DNA of 45,905 bases from Heterotrichella gracilis. Its lineage: Eukaryota; Sar; Xanthophyceae; Tribonematales; Xanthonemataceae. The number at the start of each line of letters is the position of its first letter. Position 1 is the stretch's first letter. Made by a program: the position numbers and the translations under genes. Shown piece after piece: positions 21,133 to 32,400 of the stretch. The stretch spans positions 1-45,905 of the forward strand of contig JAULBX010026552.1 of the NCBI GenBank assembly GCA_032358255.1, given 5' to 3'. The notes beneath the pieces are model-generated. The model searched no databases. It was not told the origin of the DNA and saw only the letters and a program-made list of their open reading frames with translations.

Positions 21133-24100
21133 ATGCGACTTCGAACAAAGCCTTTAAAATCACCTTTGTGGAAAGGAGGAGGGGCAGCCCGACCTGACCC
21201 AGCGCCCCCTCACACCTCCAGCTCGCCAAGGGCTGGCGGGCACAGGCGCAGGCGCAGGGGCAGGGGCAGGGGCAGGGGCAGGTGGGGGCCACTCTCCGCA
21301 GGGAAGTGGGGCGGTCACAAGACCAGGCAGAGCAGTGAATGGGAACCAGGGCAGGGTAACGGCAGGTATGACAGACAGCCGGAAGGCGGGCGGGCTGCTG
21401 ATGCAGCTTCAACAGCCACTAAAGCTATCAACAGGAGGCTAATGAACGCCACTTCTGCTCAGGTTTGTGCCATGATAAGTGCCATTGGGCATCTCGTGAT
21501 GTACAGCACACTGACGTGTGCATCAAGTTCGTCAGCGAAAGTTTTCTTGGCATGTGACAGTGGAAGTTAAACACGCGCAGCGGCACCTACCATGACTGAC
21601 TTTTGCCAGACCGTGCAGGCCATTTTACAAATAGTACAAAGCAATGCCAAGGAATTGAATGTTGTCAACATCTCAACAGCCTTCAACCGCTTGGCAAAGC
21701 TATGTCATGACGATGCCGCTCGGGAGGCCGTCAGATCAGATGCGCGGTTTGGAATGCTTCTGGAGCAAGTGGGTGCGGCATGCTGGCACTGGGCATGGCT
21801 TCAATGCAACACAAGCCTTCACAATTTTTTCACCATATTGGGGCCCACATGTCCATGGCTGGATGGATGAAACAGCATACTATACCGTGTTCTAAACACT
21901 ACGCATTTTAGCCCAATGTATCCTTCTGCTGCAGAGACAAATGTTGAGAGGTTTGATTCACGAAGTACTGCAACCACCATGTGGGCCCTGTCCAAGATGA
22001 AGCACATTCCTTCCCACAACCTGATGAGCATGCTGGTGCAGCGAGTTCAGTGGCACCTGGCACAGATTGAGCCACATGATCTCAGCAATATACTGTTGGC
22101 ACTTGCATATTGGGATTCATTGCCCTGCCAAACCCCGCTGGCCCTCGTCAGTCCACTGTTGCAGCAAGGGCTGCCCAAGTTGGACTTGTTTGATAGACTA
22201 CAGGATAGACCAACCGTGTGTGGGCCTTGGGCACCTTGGGGTACACAGCCAGCAAACAGGAGTTGGTGATGTTGCAGCTGAGCGCCGCAGATCGTGCACA
22301 TGACTTCACCGCCCAGCAGCTTTCCAATGCTTTGCTGGGCCTGGCCAAGCTGGGTGCGGTGCCAACTGAGCAGCAGTTTTGGAACAACGTGGAGGGAGCG
22401 GTGGAGGACAAGGCAGCTGAATTTACCGGACAAGGCATTGGCAACACACTCTGGTCACTAACAATCATGGAACACACGCCACGTCCTGGGTTCTGGCAGG
22501 CAATGGGGCAGCAAATCATGATGAAGGCAGCTGCGTTCAACCCACAGAATGTCAGCAACACTGCGTATGGCAAGCATCGGTGGTTAGACGCAGCAGTGGT
22601 GCAGCGTTTGGCAGTTCAAGTGGCCCAGCTCATCCAGGTGAGGCAGGATTTGGCCATTTCCTTACCCTTGCAATGCCCAGCCAGTGCAGCTTGGGCATGG
22701 ATGTACATTTTGTTTGACCATGCGCCATGGTCCCTTGCGCAGGCCAGAAGGTTCAACCCGCAAGAGGTTAGCAACATCGTGTTTGCCTGCGCCAGCCTTG
22801 GCCACGCTCCCAGACCCCTGATTGACAGCCTGCCACATTTGCTGGTGCCTGAGGTGATGGAGCAGTTCAATGTGCAAGATGCCACCAACACCGTGTGGGC
22901 GCTATGCGTCTTGAAGGTGGGATTTTACTGGATTTGCCAGGCTTTGCGCTTTGTCAAATCCATCAAAGTTGGTCACGTCTACTGTGCGTTTGTGACCGGT
23001 CGGGCCATCGATGCAAACTGCCGAGTATTTTCAGGCTGCACTCGCGCACCGTCCCTCTGAATGCATTACATGGCAATGCGTGCGTTGCAGGTCTGCACCC
23101 TTGCCTACTGGGAGATGCTGGTGGGCCCCTTGGCCAAGATGGGCGAGTTGGACACAAAACAATCAACACAGCTATACCAGGTATTGGTCTAGGTTTGGAG
23201 GCTGGTGTTGGTGGGAGGGCGATTGCAACGAGTGTCCACATCTGCAGGACAAGTGCTTGCTTGTGTCTGCTCAAAGGGTGTATTGCCATGGCAGGCAGGT
23301 CCGCACCGTATTCTGCATGTCGGTTGGCCTGCAATGTCGGACTGCAAACCTGTGTGCCATGATCTTACCGGTTGCGCTGCAATCCAGTAGCCACATAACA
23401 AGGTTTCCCGCATGCAGTCCTGGTTGCTGATGCTTACTCGCCACCGAGAAGAGGAGCTGGTGGTGGACCACACATGCTGGAACAGGCAAAGCAGGTATGG
23501 CTTGCAACCGTCAAAGACACTACAAGCAGCCTGTTGCACAAGGAGGTGGCGCATGCCGCGCAGCAGCTCGGCATACCCATTGCTGTGGAGCAGCTGACAG
23601 AGGATAAGATGATGCCAATCGACATTGCAATGGAGGTGGAAGGTAGGGGTACAGTTGACCATGATGGGTGTTGAGTGGCTTGCCAGTGGCAAGTGGAGAA
23701 CTCCATGGAGCCAGGAAGACCAGCCAGAGCAACATCGATGTCATCATGGTTGGCATTGCATAAAACATTGCACACATGTCCTTGGGTACCCTAGATGCCT
23801 GGAGGTGTGTGCCTCAGATAACAGCTGTTGTTATTCCTGCCACCAGGTGCGCGCATAGCTGTTGAGGCTGATGGGCCCTCCCACTTCACCTCCAATGAGC
23901 CATACATGGAAATGGGCCCTACCAGTGCCAGGAATTACTTGCTGGAGGCACGTGGATGGGTGGTGTTCAGCGTTCCTTCACATGAGTGGGACGCCCCCGA
24001 GGGACAGGGGGAGCGGATGCGGTTGCTGCTGGAGGTGAGGCGATGAGAAAAGCGGTGGGGAGACGGATGGGTATCAGAGGGCTGCAGATGTGAGATGTAA

Positions 24101-24416
24101 GGCGCTTGTGGGTGGTGACGAGCAGCCTATGGCACAACTGCAGCAGCCAAGTGGCACAAGGCAACACCATGCCAGGTCGACTTAGGTGCCCTAGGCAGCA
24201 TATTGGTTGCTCTGCTCACAACCATCACCGGAACACGCGTGTAACGTTTGTGTGCGCCCGGCACTTGTCTTGGTGGCGCTTCCCTGCCATGTACATGTAC
24301 CAGCTGTAGCTACTGAGTGGCCATCTTTGCCTTTCTGCGCGCAGTACATTGCAAAGGCACTCCATGGGAATGGGATACTACCTTCGTCAACCCCCAGCAA
24401 GGCACAGGGCGAATAG
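21133..24416 (+). CDS. OPR-like/RAP-domain organelle RNA-binding protein, reading frame interrupted
   Basis: Exons: 21133-21462, 21619-21768, 21937-22637, 22743-22916, 23091-23180, 23418-23642, 23847-24034 and 24345-24416. The N-terminal exon is rich in Arg, Gly, Ser and Pro, as in organelle transit sequences. At least five helical repeats of ~38 residues follow, marked by TATTMWALSKM, HDLSNILLALAYW, TNRVWALGTLGY, QLSNALLGLAKLG, GIGNTLWSLTIM, EVSNIVFACASLGH and DATNTVWALCVLK. The end is a RAP domain (IAVEADGPSHFT, YLLEARGWVVFSVPSHEW). In green algae such OPR and FASTK-like proteins act in plastids or mitochondria on specific RNAs. Two points break the frame: inside exon 3 at about 22200-22210, and at the start of exon 6. 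All other splice phases fit. Either the sequence has small errors or the gene is decaying. Domain calls are firm; target and organelle are unknown. Confidence 0.82.
21247..21282 (+). repeat. GCAGGGGCAGGG-type hexamer repeat in coding sequence
   Basis: GGGGCA/GGCGCA hexamers are repeated about six times. They lie in exon 1 of the OPR/RAP gene and encode a run of Arg and Gly (RRRRRGRGRGRG). It is a slippage-prone tract in the presumed transit region. Confidence 0.6.
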
Positions 24417-24628
24417 AGAGGGCCCTGGTGTCAGGGCTGCCATGTCGACCTTCTGTACGGCTGCACCTGGGTACCGCAACAGCGCCAGCTGCAGGACCAG
24501 ACTTGACTCAGAGGTCCTCCACAGCCACCACGAAAGGCTCTGGTCCTGCAGTCATTCATGCAATTTTTTACTAAAAGTGTTCCGCTGTATTTGCAAGCTT
24601 GAACCCCAGGACCTGCTCTTTCAATATG

Positions 24629-24713
24629 TATGACTCGATTAACGTGATAGGATATTCTGCCTTTGTGTTATATGACCTGCTCAAATTAGCATAGGATATT
24701 CTGTCTTTGCGCG
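24629..24713. repeat. Imperfect ~43-base tandem repeat
   Basis: Two adjacent units both start TATGAC and end with ATAGGATATTCTG followed by C or T and CTTTG (24647-24665 and 24691-24709; 18 of 19 bases identical in the ends). The first halves are diverged. The repeat lies ~230 bases after the OPR/RAP stop codon. Confidence 0.65.
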
Positions 24714-25121
24714 TTCCCTTACCTTTTTTCTTGTTTATGTTCAGCAGGCCTTGGGGTGCATTTACAATTTTCAGTCTAGAGTCCATTTGGCAACAGGCTT
24801 GGCAGGGTCACCCCGAGCTCTTGACGGGCAGGCCTGCCGGCACACTGCAAGTTGCAAGTTGGAATCAGTACAAGTTGCCAGTGGTGTCTTGTTGAGGGAC
24901 TTGGTTAATACAAGTATTTCTACAGAAATGAATGAATTTTGGAGTTCTTCTCTATTTATTAGCTGCTTAGCAATATCCCACTGACATATGTGCCTATTAC
25001 TATTATTGGTTGGATTCAATTGCGCCGCGTGGCCCAGGATGGCCCCGCCGGCGCGCCAGAGCTAGCTTAGCCTGGCGGCTAGCTGCCGCAGTTGTAAATA
25101 ATGTTCCTGTACCCAATCCGT

Positions 25122-25140
25122 ACTACGTAGTCTACGTAGT
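25122..25140. repeat. Perfect 19-base palindrome ACTACGTAG-T-CTACGTAGT
   Basis: Two 9-base arms are exact reverse complements around one T; each arm also contains the palindrome CTACGTAG. It sits in the AT-rich intergenic region with no gene within 700 bases. It could be a protein-binding site or a transposon end. Confidence 0.7.
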
Positions 25141-25773
25141 GCGCTGGTGCAAGCCAGTGGCACCTTAATTAATTACGCCATTGTGCGTCCCCTTCTTTTC
25201 TTTCTTCTTTCCAGACTGGGTACAAGTTGTTACAAGTTACTTTGAATTCAGTCTAGTACCATATGGATTGTAATTATTTTATTTGCCTTCCCCCCCGTGT
25301 TCACCTGGGATTGCGCACAAGTCATGCATCCCAATTCACCACATGCATTCCATACCTCAAATTGCGCACATGCATCCCAAATTATTGTGAAAAGGTTTCT
25401 GCCACGCCCGTCAGGCCGTTAGCGCCGCTTCTGGGAACTCTATATTGAATTCACCTGAGCTTTGGAAGGCAGGGGTAAAGAAGCTTCATGATGCATCATT
25501 TTGTCCACGTAGGTTTGGAAAGTTCTTTCCAAGCTTTACCAGTAAAGCAACTACGATAGGAGCTCCAAAACGAACAATATAGCTGTTACAGTACCGTACA
25601 GAAACGATGTTGTTGCACTTGGTTATCGTGAAGTACACTGTCAGCCGGCCAGCCAGGCAGTTGGATATACATTACCTAGTATAAACACCATCACAAAATA
25701 GCGGTCACACCAAATAAATTGTTGGGTGATTTTTTTTCAAGTGGCTGATAAATGATGTTCTCTACGCCACACC

Positions 25774-25831
25774 CTTGCACACAGATCCTGCTCAAGTCCC
25801 CAGTTCCCCTTGGCCAGGATCTGTGTGCAAG
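25774..25831. repeat. 17-bp perfect inverted repeat, 24-base spacer
   Basis: Arms CTTGCACACAGATCCTG (25774-25790) and its reverse complement (25815-25831) enclose 24 bases. It lies ~130 bases beyond the stop codon of the minus-strand EF-hand gene, just past the first UGUAA signal of that gene. Confidence 0.85.
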
Positions 25832-25885
25832 ATCCTTTCGCCCCCCACCACAAACCACACTTGCTCCACATCCACAGCCATACAG

Positions 25886-25890
25886 TTACA
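25886..25890 (-). terminator. UGUAA poly(A) signal of the EF-hand gene
   Basis: TGTAA on the minus strand lies 71 bases after the stop codon of the calcineurin-B-homologous gene. A second copy is at 25590-25586, which would extend the 3' UTR through the inverted repeat at 25774-25831. Confidence 0.55.
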
Positions 25891-25960
25891 GTGACACGCG
25901 TGCCCCCGGAAGATATATCCACAGCCACGAACCCTCGCAACCCCCCACTGGCCCAACCCT

Positions 25961-27862
25961 TCACGCCTCTATGGGCACCTCCACAGTCATGTCCTCCACC
26001 TCAGCCCCCACCAGCCCAGCAGAAAACGCATCCAGGGTCAGTCCCGTGTCAGGGGTGGCGCCCGCAGCCGCCAGCACCCGCGTGATTAGCTGCCGCAGGT
26101 CATCCTCACTGGTGGAGGGTGAGGGGAGGGAGGTCAGTGCTCACAATGTGGTCAACAGACATGGTAGGAATGGTGCAAGGCGGGCATGGCTGCAGCATGG
26201 AGATACGTGTGGATGGCTGCAGGGATGGCATGCAGGTGGGGTGGGGAGCCTGCAAGGTCATGTACTGGGTGCAGAAAAAGGCATGCCCACCCCTCCACCC
26301 TCCCTCTTCAGCCCAGCTGGCATCCACCTGCACCTCGCCCCCTTGCCCACCACCCAGGCCACACGTGTGTGCGCGTGCACGTCACTGGCCACCTAATTGT
26401 GCTCCGTGCCGCTGCATGCCGTGCACCACCACCAGTGGTCCATACCCTAAGCCCAGCCCCCAGCCTCCTTCCTGCGCACCTGAATGCCGTGCCCCCCAGC
26501 AGCCTCAGCATGACCTCCATGTCCTCCACACCCACAACGCCATCGCCATCTACATCCCACACCTGCGGACATGGCCAAGGATCACGCGGGCGCGAGGAAT
26601 GGGGGTGCAGTATGATAGGATTGCTTTGGTAGAAATGCAGGCACAGGTAGCTTGGGGATGTGCCACCATGAATAGTTTCCACATAATTGCCCGGCCATCC
26701 TCCGCCACAACGCTGCGCAACCCAGGATGGAATGCGGCTGTGAACTCTTCAGGCTATGCACGCCTGCAGAAATGTATAGGTACAGGGCTGACAAGTATGC
26801 ACTATTGCGTGCGTCAACCCTACGGTAGGGTTTGCACCTGCCACCCCCACCTGGAACAGGAACTTTAGCTTCCACTCACGGTCCACACGCGGACTGAAGG
26901 CAGCCAGCACATAGGCAAACTCCTGGGCAAGGGAGGAGGGTACAGGGTGGCTGAGCGCCGTGGTGTGGGCCAGGGGGCAGGGCGCGTGAGGGTGGGTGGG
27001 TGAGTATGCACGTAGTGGGTTCAGGTTCCACCAACAGTGGCAACTTCTGCCTGATTCAACGCCGTATGTGGATCAGGGTGGACTAAGTGACCCACTGACG
27101 CCTGTGTTGGGTCCACTGGACAGGGTGGGCACAACCTTGTAGTGGTGCGCATCAAACTGTTGCAGGCTTTGGTGTCAGGGGATGCAGGGGTTTCCTGGTG
27201 CCGTGTTCCCCTACCTTGAAGTTGAGCGTTTCAAACAGGTGCTCCAGCCTGCGCGCCAGCGGGTTGATGGACAGCTCGGGGATGGACAGGATCTCCTCGC
27301 TGGTGATGAAGCCCTGTGGGGCAAGGGGGACAAGATTGGCCCGACTGATGGGGAGGGAGCAGGGATGAACCAAAGTTCGGCAGGCGCAGTGGCCAGCACA
27401 CGGATGTGCATGCAACGTGTCACCTCGTAGGCGTGTTGGTCGGTTGTGTGTGTGTGGTGGTGTGGTGGTGTGTGGGGTGCTTGGCTAGCTCACCTTGCGC
27501 GCCTTGTCCAGTGTCCTGAAGCGCTTGTACAGGGACAGGAGCTCCTGCTGAGACCCTGTGGAGGATGGAAATATTTACCATAACCTTGTGTGTGCACCAT
27601 ACTACGACCACTGGGAAGGGCGGTTGGGCGTCACTGGCAGGACAGGACAGGCGCACAATGCATGCATATACACATGTTCCCTTGGAGGGTCCAAACGCGA
27701 TGCTGGTCACGCATACGTATAGTATTGGGCGCAGCCACGTGCAATATGACCGATACCGTGCAATTAGCAGGCGCAGTGACGCTAGGTACGGCCTGGCTTA
27801 CATGCGTTGCCGCAGTACTCTCTGAGCTCGTCGATATCGTACTGTGTCAAACCAAAGCTCAT
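25961..27862 (-). CDS. Calcineurin-B-homologous EF-hand protein (CHP-like)
   Basis: Six exons, 27862-27802, 27555-27494, 27313-27215, 26922-26851, 26562-26480 and 26108-25961, give 174 residues, the usual size for calcineurin B and CHP proteins. Key matches are LLSLYKRFRTLDKARKGFIT, the very CHP-like IPELSINPLARRLEHLFE, FAYVLAAFSPRVDREWKLKF and MTVEVPIEA at the end. Only EF-hand 3 (DVDGDGVVGVED) has a near-canonical calcium loop. The first loop (DKARKGFITSEE) lacks acidic residues at positions 3 and 5, and the last (around PDTGLTLDAF) is degenerate. Family members regulate calcineurin A, Na+/H+ exchangers or CBL-type kinases. No N-terminal glycine follows the start Met (MSFGL), so classical myristoylation is unlikely. 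No calcineurin A gene is nearby. Family assignment is confident; the partner is unknown. Confidence 0.9.
27440..27478 (+). repeat. GT/GGT microsatellite in intron
   Basis: An interrupted run of GTGTGTGTGG and GTGGTGTGGTGGTG units lies in the intron between exons 2 and 3 of the EF-hand gene. It is a simple-sequence repeat. Confidence 0.6.
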
Positions 27863-29405
27863 AGCCTGCGCAGGGGGACAAAAGCTTGCACGTATACACC
27901 AAAGGGACCATGAAGATGGTGTAAGTAGTTGTGCTGTAGTAGGTGCACCATCATGCAGACAGGTATCCTGCAACTACCTATGCCCATCAGGTAGGGTGGC
28001 CACTACACTGGTTTGTACTGACCTGCCCCATAGTTGTCGCTACGTGAGCCGCTGGTAGCCGGGTGGCATGGCACTGCCTGCTGCCTACGGGCCCCTAACA
28101 GCTACGTACACTTTGGTGCTCCAATGGTCCGTGCACTACCAGCGCTGGATCACTGAACAACCAGTATCTGTGCCACTCAGAAACAGCCAACGTGTCCTCC
28201 TAGCATACTCTTTTCAGTTGACGATACTCTCCAAAAAATCTGGCCGACCAGCTATTGATACAGCGGCTTACGCCGTTGGGAAGCTTTGTAGGTGGGGCGC
28301 CCAGCGCTCTGAGAAAGGTCCTTTCCACCCTGTTCACATGCCGTCTCAATGCCGACTGGGGAAGTTTGAGTTTGAGGCAGGCTTGACACAGGCTCCGCAG
28401 AGGAGAAAACAGGTATTGCTGGGGACTTACATGCTGACATGACTTATAAGCTGTTGCACTGCGCTTTGTGAGCAAAGCGGATGGTCAAGGTTCAGTGTGA
28501 CAACAAATTACGGGCAGACAGCTTGGTGATACCAGAAAAAGGAGCCTCCTTCTAGGCGCCTACGCTCGCAACCCTAATGGAGGCATGTGTGAAAGAACTT
28601 CTCATCGGATGAGTCTGAGAGATGGTCAGCTGCTATGTGTCACATGCTCATCTGGCTCCCCTGGTACAGTTCAGAGTAATCGCCGCCGCCGGCGGATAGT
28701 GGCAGGTTGCCAACTTGAAGTTGACAGTGTCACCAAGCCTTAAGCCTTTTACAATAATGCTGATGAACAGCCACCATGACTACAAAACACTTGCAGACAA
28801 TACCTGTGGGATCAAGACTTCCAATTGCGTCAGCGTCCACGGTTTTGGCTGGGAATTGACCATCTCACGCACTAACGGCCACACTGACTTGTGGACAGCA
28901 CCTGGGTGACATACATGCTCACAAAATGCATGACCCCCATAACATCAACGGGTTGGAACTTCCACAACACACGCGCGCGATAAAAAGGGCATAAAAAAAT
29001 AAATATTGAAACCAAAAAAAGGAATAAAAAACTACAACGACTTTTTTTGGATGTTCTCCTGGCAAGTGTTTTGCTGCGGCACTGGGGCTGCACCAACCAA
29101 ACAATACACCTGTCAGGGTTTGTACAATGCACGCCGCAACCCAAGTATGGTACCAAGGGCAGTTCGGAAACAATTGTGGTGGTTCCTGACTCGGGCAAAT
29201 AAACAGCATAAAACCAAGCAGCAATTGTCAGCCAGCGGTGTGCATTTATCCTCAAAGGAGGGATCAAAATTGTAAGATAATTCATTCCTCTCAAATCCCA
29301 GACAATTCCTAGCCAAGTCAAGATGGTCCCTCCCTGCTACACATTGATTTATATACATACAACGATCTGATCCAGTGTTGGAGCACCTTTGACCTCACCA
29401 CATGC
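27863..29405. other. Intergenic region upstream of the EF-hand gene and downstream of the DOMON gene
   Basis: This 1.54-kb region must hold the EF-hand gene promoter and the 3' flank of the DOMON gene. Open frames of up to 149 codons occur, but none shows a family pattern. An AT-rich, A-run stretch is at 28978-29040. A UGUAA complement is at 28749-28753, about 650 bases past the DOMON stop. I see no tRNA or known repeat. Confidence 0.45.
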
Positions 29406-32400
29406 CTAGATATACAGCAGCGGGTATGCCCCTGCATACTCCGAGTGCTGCTGGAGGCCTCCCTTTGCAGTGAGGAAGCCAGCGGAGTACAGCACCTGGA
29501 GCTTGTTGGAGGCAACCTGCTTCACCTGCAACAACAGGGAGACACCAGCACTCAACAAATATGCCACTGTGCACCGTGATGTATTGGAATGGTTGCCAGG
29601 GCTACCAAGTCATTCCTGCACAACCTCAGGTACCTCAGGTGCCACGTGGAAGTGTGTGACCGATGTGTAATTAAATATGCAATTGCTCACCTGTGCAGGC
29701 GTGAGGGTGATGGTGAACTGAGCCCCTAGGGTTTTTGCGTTTGCTGCCCCGTTGCTTGCCACCACCTTGAACTTTGCTTTGCCCCGCACCACAGCCGAGG
29801 CCACGTAGTCACCAAGGTAGTAGCCAGCCACGTCGACACCTGGGGCATGGCAAGAGGAACTCATGGGTAGGGGCATTTTTGCTGCTTCGCAAATCAACCA
29901 CCGGGTAATGACTGTGCAATGGTGTGAGGGTTATCATAAAGGATGCTTGCTTTAACCAAGGCATACGCATGAATGCTGTGTAGGAGTGCTCTGCACTGTC
30001 TCTGCACACAGGGTTGGGCCATGTACATAATAATGCAGTGTATGTGTCCTTTCTTGGCCCTCGCCCACCCTGGCTTCCTCACCATTTCCCGCCTTCCTCA
30101 TGATCACGGCACTGGACCCAATCATGCCGCCAAAATTAGGGTCTGGGATCGCAAACCCTGCCCAGGTGTAGCTGTTGACGGTCATGGCGGCCATCAGGCG
30201 GCCTGCCTTGGCATCCAGCTTGTAAAAAAACTTGAAGCCGTTGGAAATCCCGGGGACTGCAAAGCACTTGGTGTAGGTCACCTTGCCGTAGGTGCAGGGG
30301 GGCACCTTGGTCGGGGGTGTCTGCGGGAACCAAACGGGGTGGTGAGTGCAGGTGAAGACTAGTTATAACCCTTGTTTCATCCACAAGGCAAGTCGATGTC
30401 TATATGGCGGGCTCCTGGCACTAGCATTTGCAGCGATCGAGTATACATCATCGACACATGTGTCGTGCTCATGCAGCAGCCCTGTGCCAGCTTGCGTCTG
30501 TCCTCTGCCATAAACACACATACATATTCATGATTAATCAACATTTCGACTTTTGTACAAGACATCTTTTATTGAATTTATCAGAATGAAATAAAAAAAC
30601 AAAAAGACATATTTTCTCTTGGCGCACCTTCACACTGGGTGTGGGCGTGGTGCTCTGCAGGCTCAGACCCACACCGCTGCCCAGCGCAGCACCCAGGGGC
30701 ACCGACGCCTTGACCACATACGCGTGCTGCTGCAGGGCCCCGGCATTGAGCTGGCCCACAGCAAACATCATGGACAGGGAGGGGGCGGCGGCCTGGGAGG
30801 GGGTGAGGGAAATGGCAAATGTGGCGGTCAGCGTGCCCCCTGTTTTCTTGGCCCCCTTGTTGAAGAGGGTGAACTTCTGCTTGCCAGCCTGTATGTACTT
30901 GAGGCTGGTGCCGCCAAGGTAGTAGGGCATGACGTCCATGCCGGCAGGGGCTGCGGGGCAGGGGCATTGCTAGGGTTTGCGCCAGGGCGTGGTGCAGCTC
31001 AGATGAAGATGTGCAGGCCGTGACATTGTCAACCCCGGCTTAGTGTTTTGCTTTGGTATGTTGCCAAGTCAAGCAAAATTCCATATGCGTCAATTTGCAA
31101 TAAACATCCAGACAAGAACGGGGTGTGCAGCAGATTGTGTTGGTGAAGTGCAAGACAGACGCGGTCCCATCCACCCTGCCCCCTCACCTCCGTTGACCAC
31201 CCGCATGATGACTGCGCTGCTGCCCACCATTTGGTTGCCCAGGCCCCACCCGCACCACCCGCTGCTGGTAGCGCTCATGGCACCATACAGCACACGTGCC
31301 TTGCGGTCCACCTGGGGATGGGAGATGTGTCGAGCGGTCATGAAAATGCGCCTTGCAGCTGGATTTGTGCACACCATGCGTTTTGGGGGAATGTATGACG
31401 ATCATAAGAAGGAGGCAGTGGTGCAAACAGTGCTGGCCCTTGCATGGTGGATTACGCGTTGGCGATGTACGTCTTTGCACTCTCAGTGCGCACATGCCAT
31501 GGCGCACCCCAGGGCATTGTGCAAGTCCCTAGCAGGGTTTGTGCTCACCTTGTAGAAGAACTTGAAGTTGACGTTGCTGTTGCGGCTGGAGGTGTGGGGC
31601 ACGGCGAAGCATGCGGGGTAGGCGGTACCCTTAGCTAGGGTGCACTTGGAGGTGCCGCTCACAATGGCGGGCTGCAAGCGGGGGGTGGGGGCTGTGGACA
31701 GCAAGGAGGAGGGCATGGTAGATAGGTAGGTAGATATGTAGATGTTCGTACACATTCGCCAAACGTATATAAACAAATTTGGGCTGCTTTGGTCTGAGCA
31801 CATAGGGCGATTTCCTAACTTCTAGAACTCGTTCACAAAGTGCACCATGGTCAGTCCAGTCATGACCGTCCTGCCAATAATGAAACATGCAGACCTGGGG
31901 CCTGGGGGACTAACCCCAGCAACCATGCGTGGCCACGTTGACACTTTACCCTCAGTAGGGTTTTGAAGCCTGCCTCAACCTACCGTGAACACCACTGCGT
32001 CGTCCCCACCCTCCGTCTCTCCCTCCCCGTCACCTTGCCCGAGGGAGCTGGTGGTTGCCGGCAGGCTGCTGGCTTTCTTCACGGACGCTATCTTCAACTT
32101 GCTTGCTGCCACAAGGGCGGTCGGGGCAGGTCCAGGAGCAGCAGCTTCTGGATCAGCTTCAAATGGGGGAGGGGAGCTTGCATCGTCACCTCCATCCTCG
32201 CCATCGTCGTCGCCTTCATCCCCGCCATCGTTGCCACCGTCGTCACCGCCATCACCACCGCCGCCACCGCCACCACCGCTTTCTGACTCGCCATGGTCCA
32301 GGAGTACACGATGGCCACCACCCACCACACTAGTAGAGGCCTGCGGAGAAAAGGGTGGGGTTGCAACGTCGCTGCAGTGAGTGACTCTTAACTTCAAAAA

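Larger units (their letters stand above)
24417..25960. other. Convergent intergenic region, AT-rich, repeat-bearing
   Basis: This 1.5-kb region separates the OPR/RAP gene from the minus-strand EF-hand gene. It holds a ~43-base imperfect tandem repeat (24629-24713), a perfect 19-base palindrome (25122-25140), UGUAA motifs at 25093 and 25269 on the plus strand, UGUAA complements at 25586 and 25886, and a 17-bp inverted repeat (25774-25831). The part 24570-25750 is clearly AT-richer than the flanking genes. A 71-codon minus-strand frame at 24571-24786 has no recognisable family. It may be an old element or simply long 3' flanks. Confidence 0.5.

Noticed and set aside
21580..21620. Alternative start ATG at 21592 for the OPR/RAP gene
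   Set aside because: The upstream exon 21133-21462 joins in phase with a standard donor and supplies a transit-like N-terminus. The 21592 start would read through intron sequence.
22147..22208. 62-base intron that would repair the OPR/RAP frame
   Set aside because: It would be the shortest intron in the window and would remove half a repeat, breaking the ~38-residue spacing.
28068..28442. 124-codon plus-strand frame upstream of the EF-hand gene
   Set aside because: Composition and residue order look random. Overlapping frames on the other strand are of similar length.
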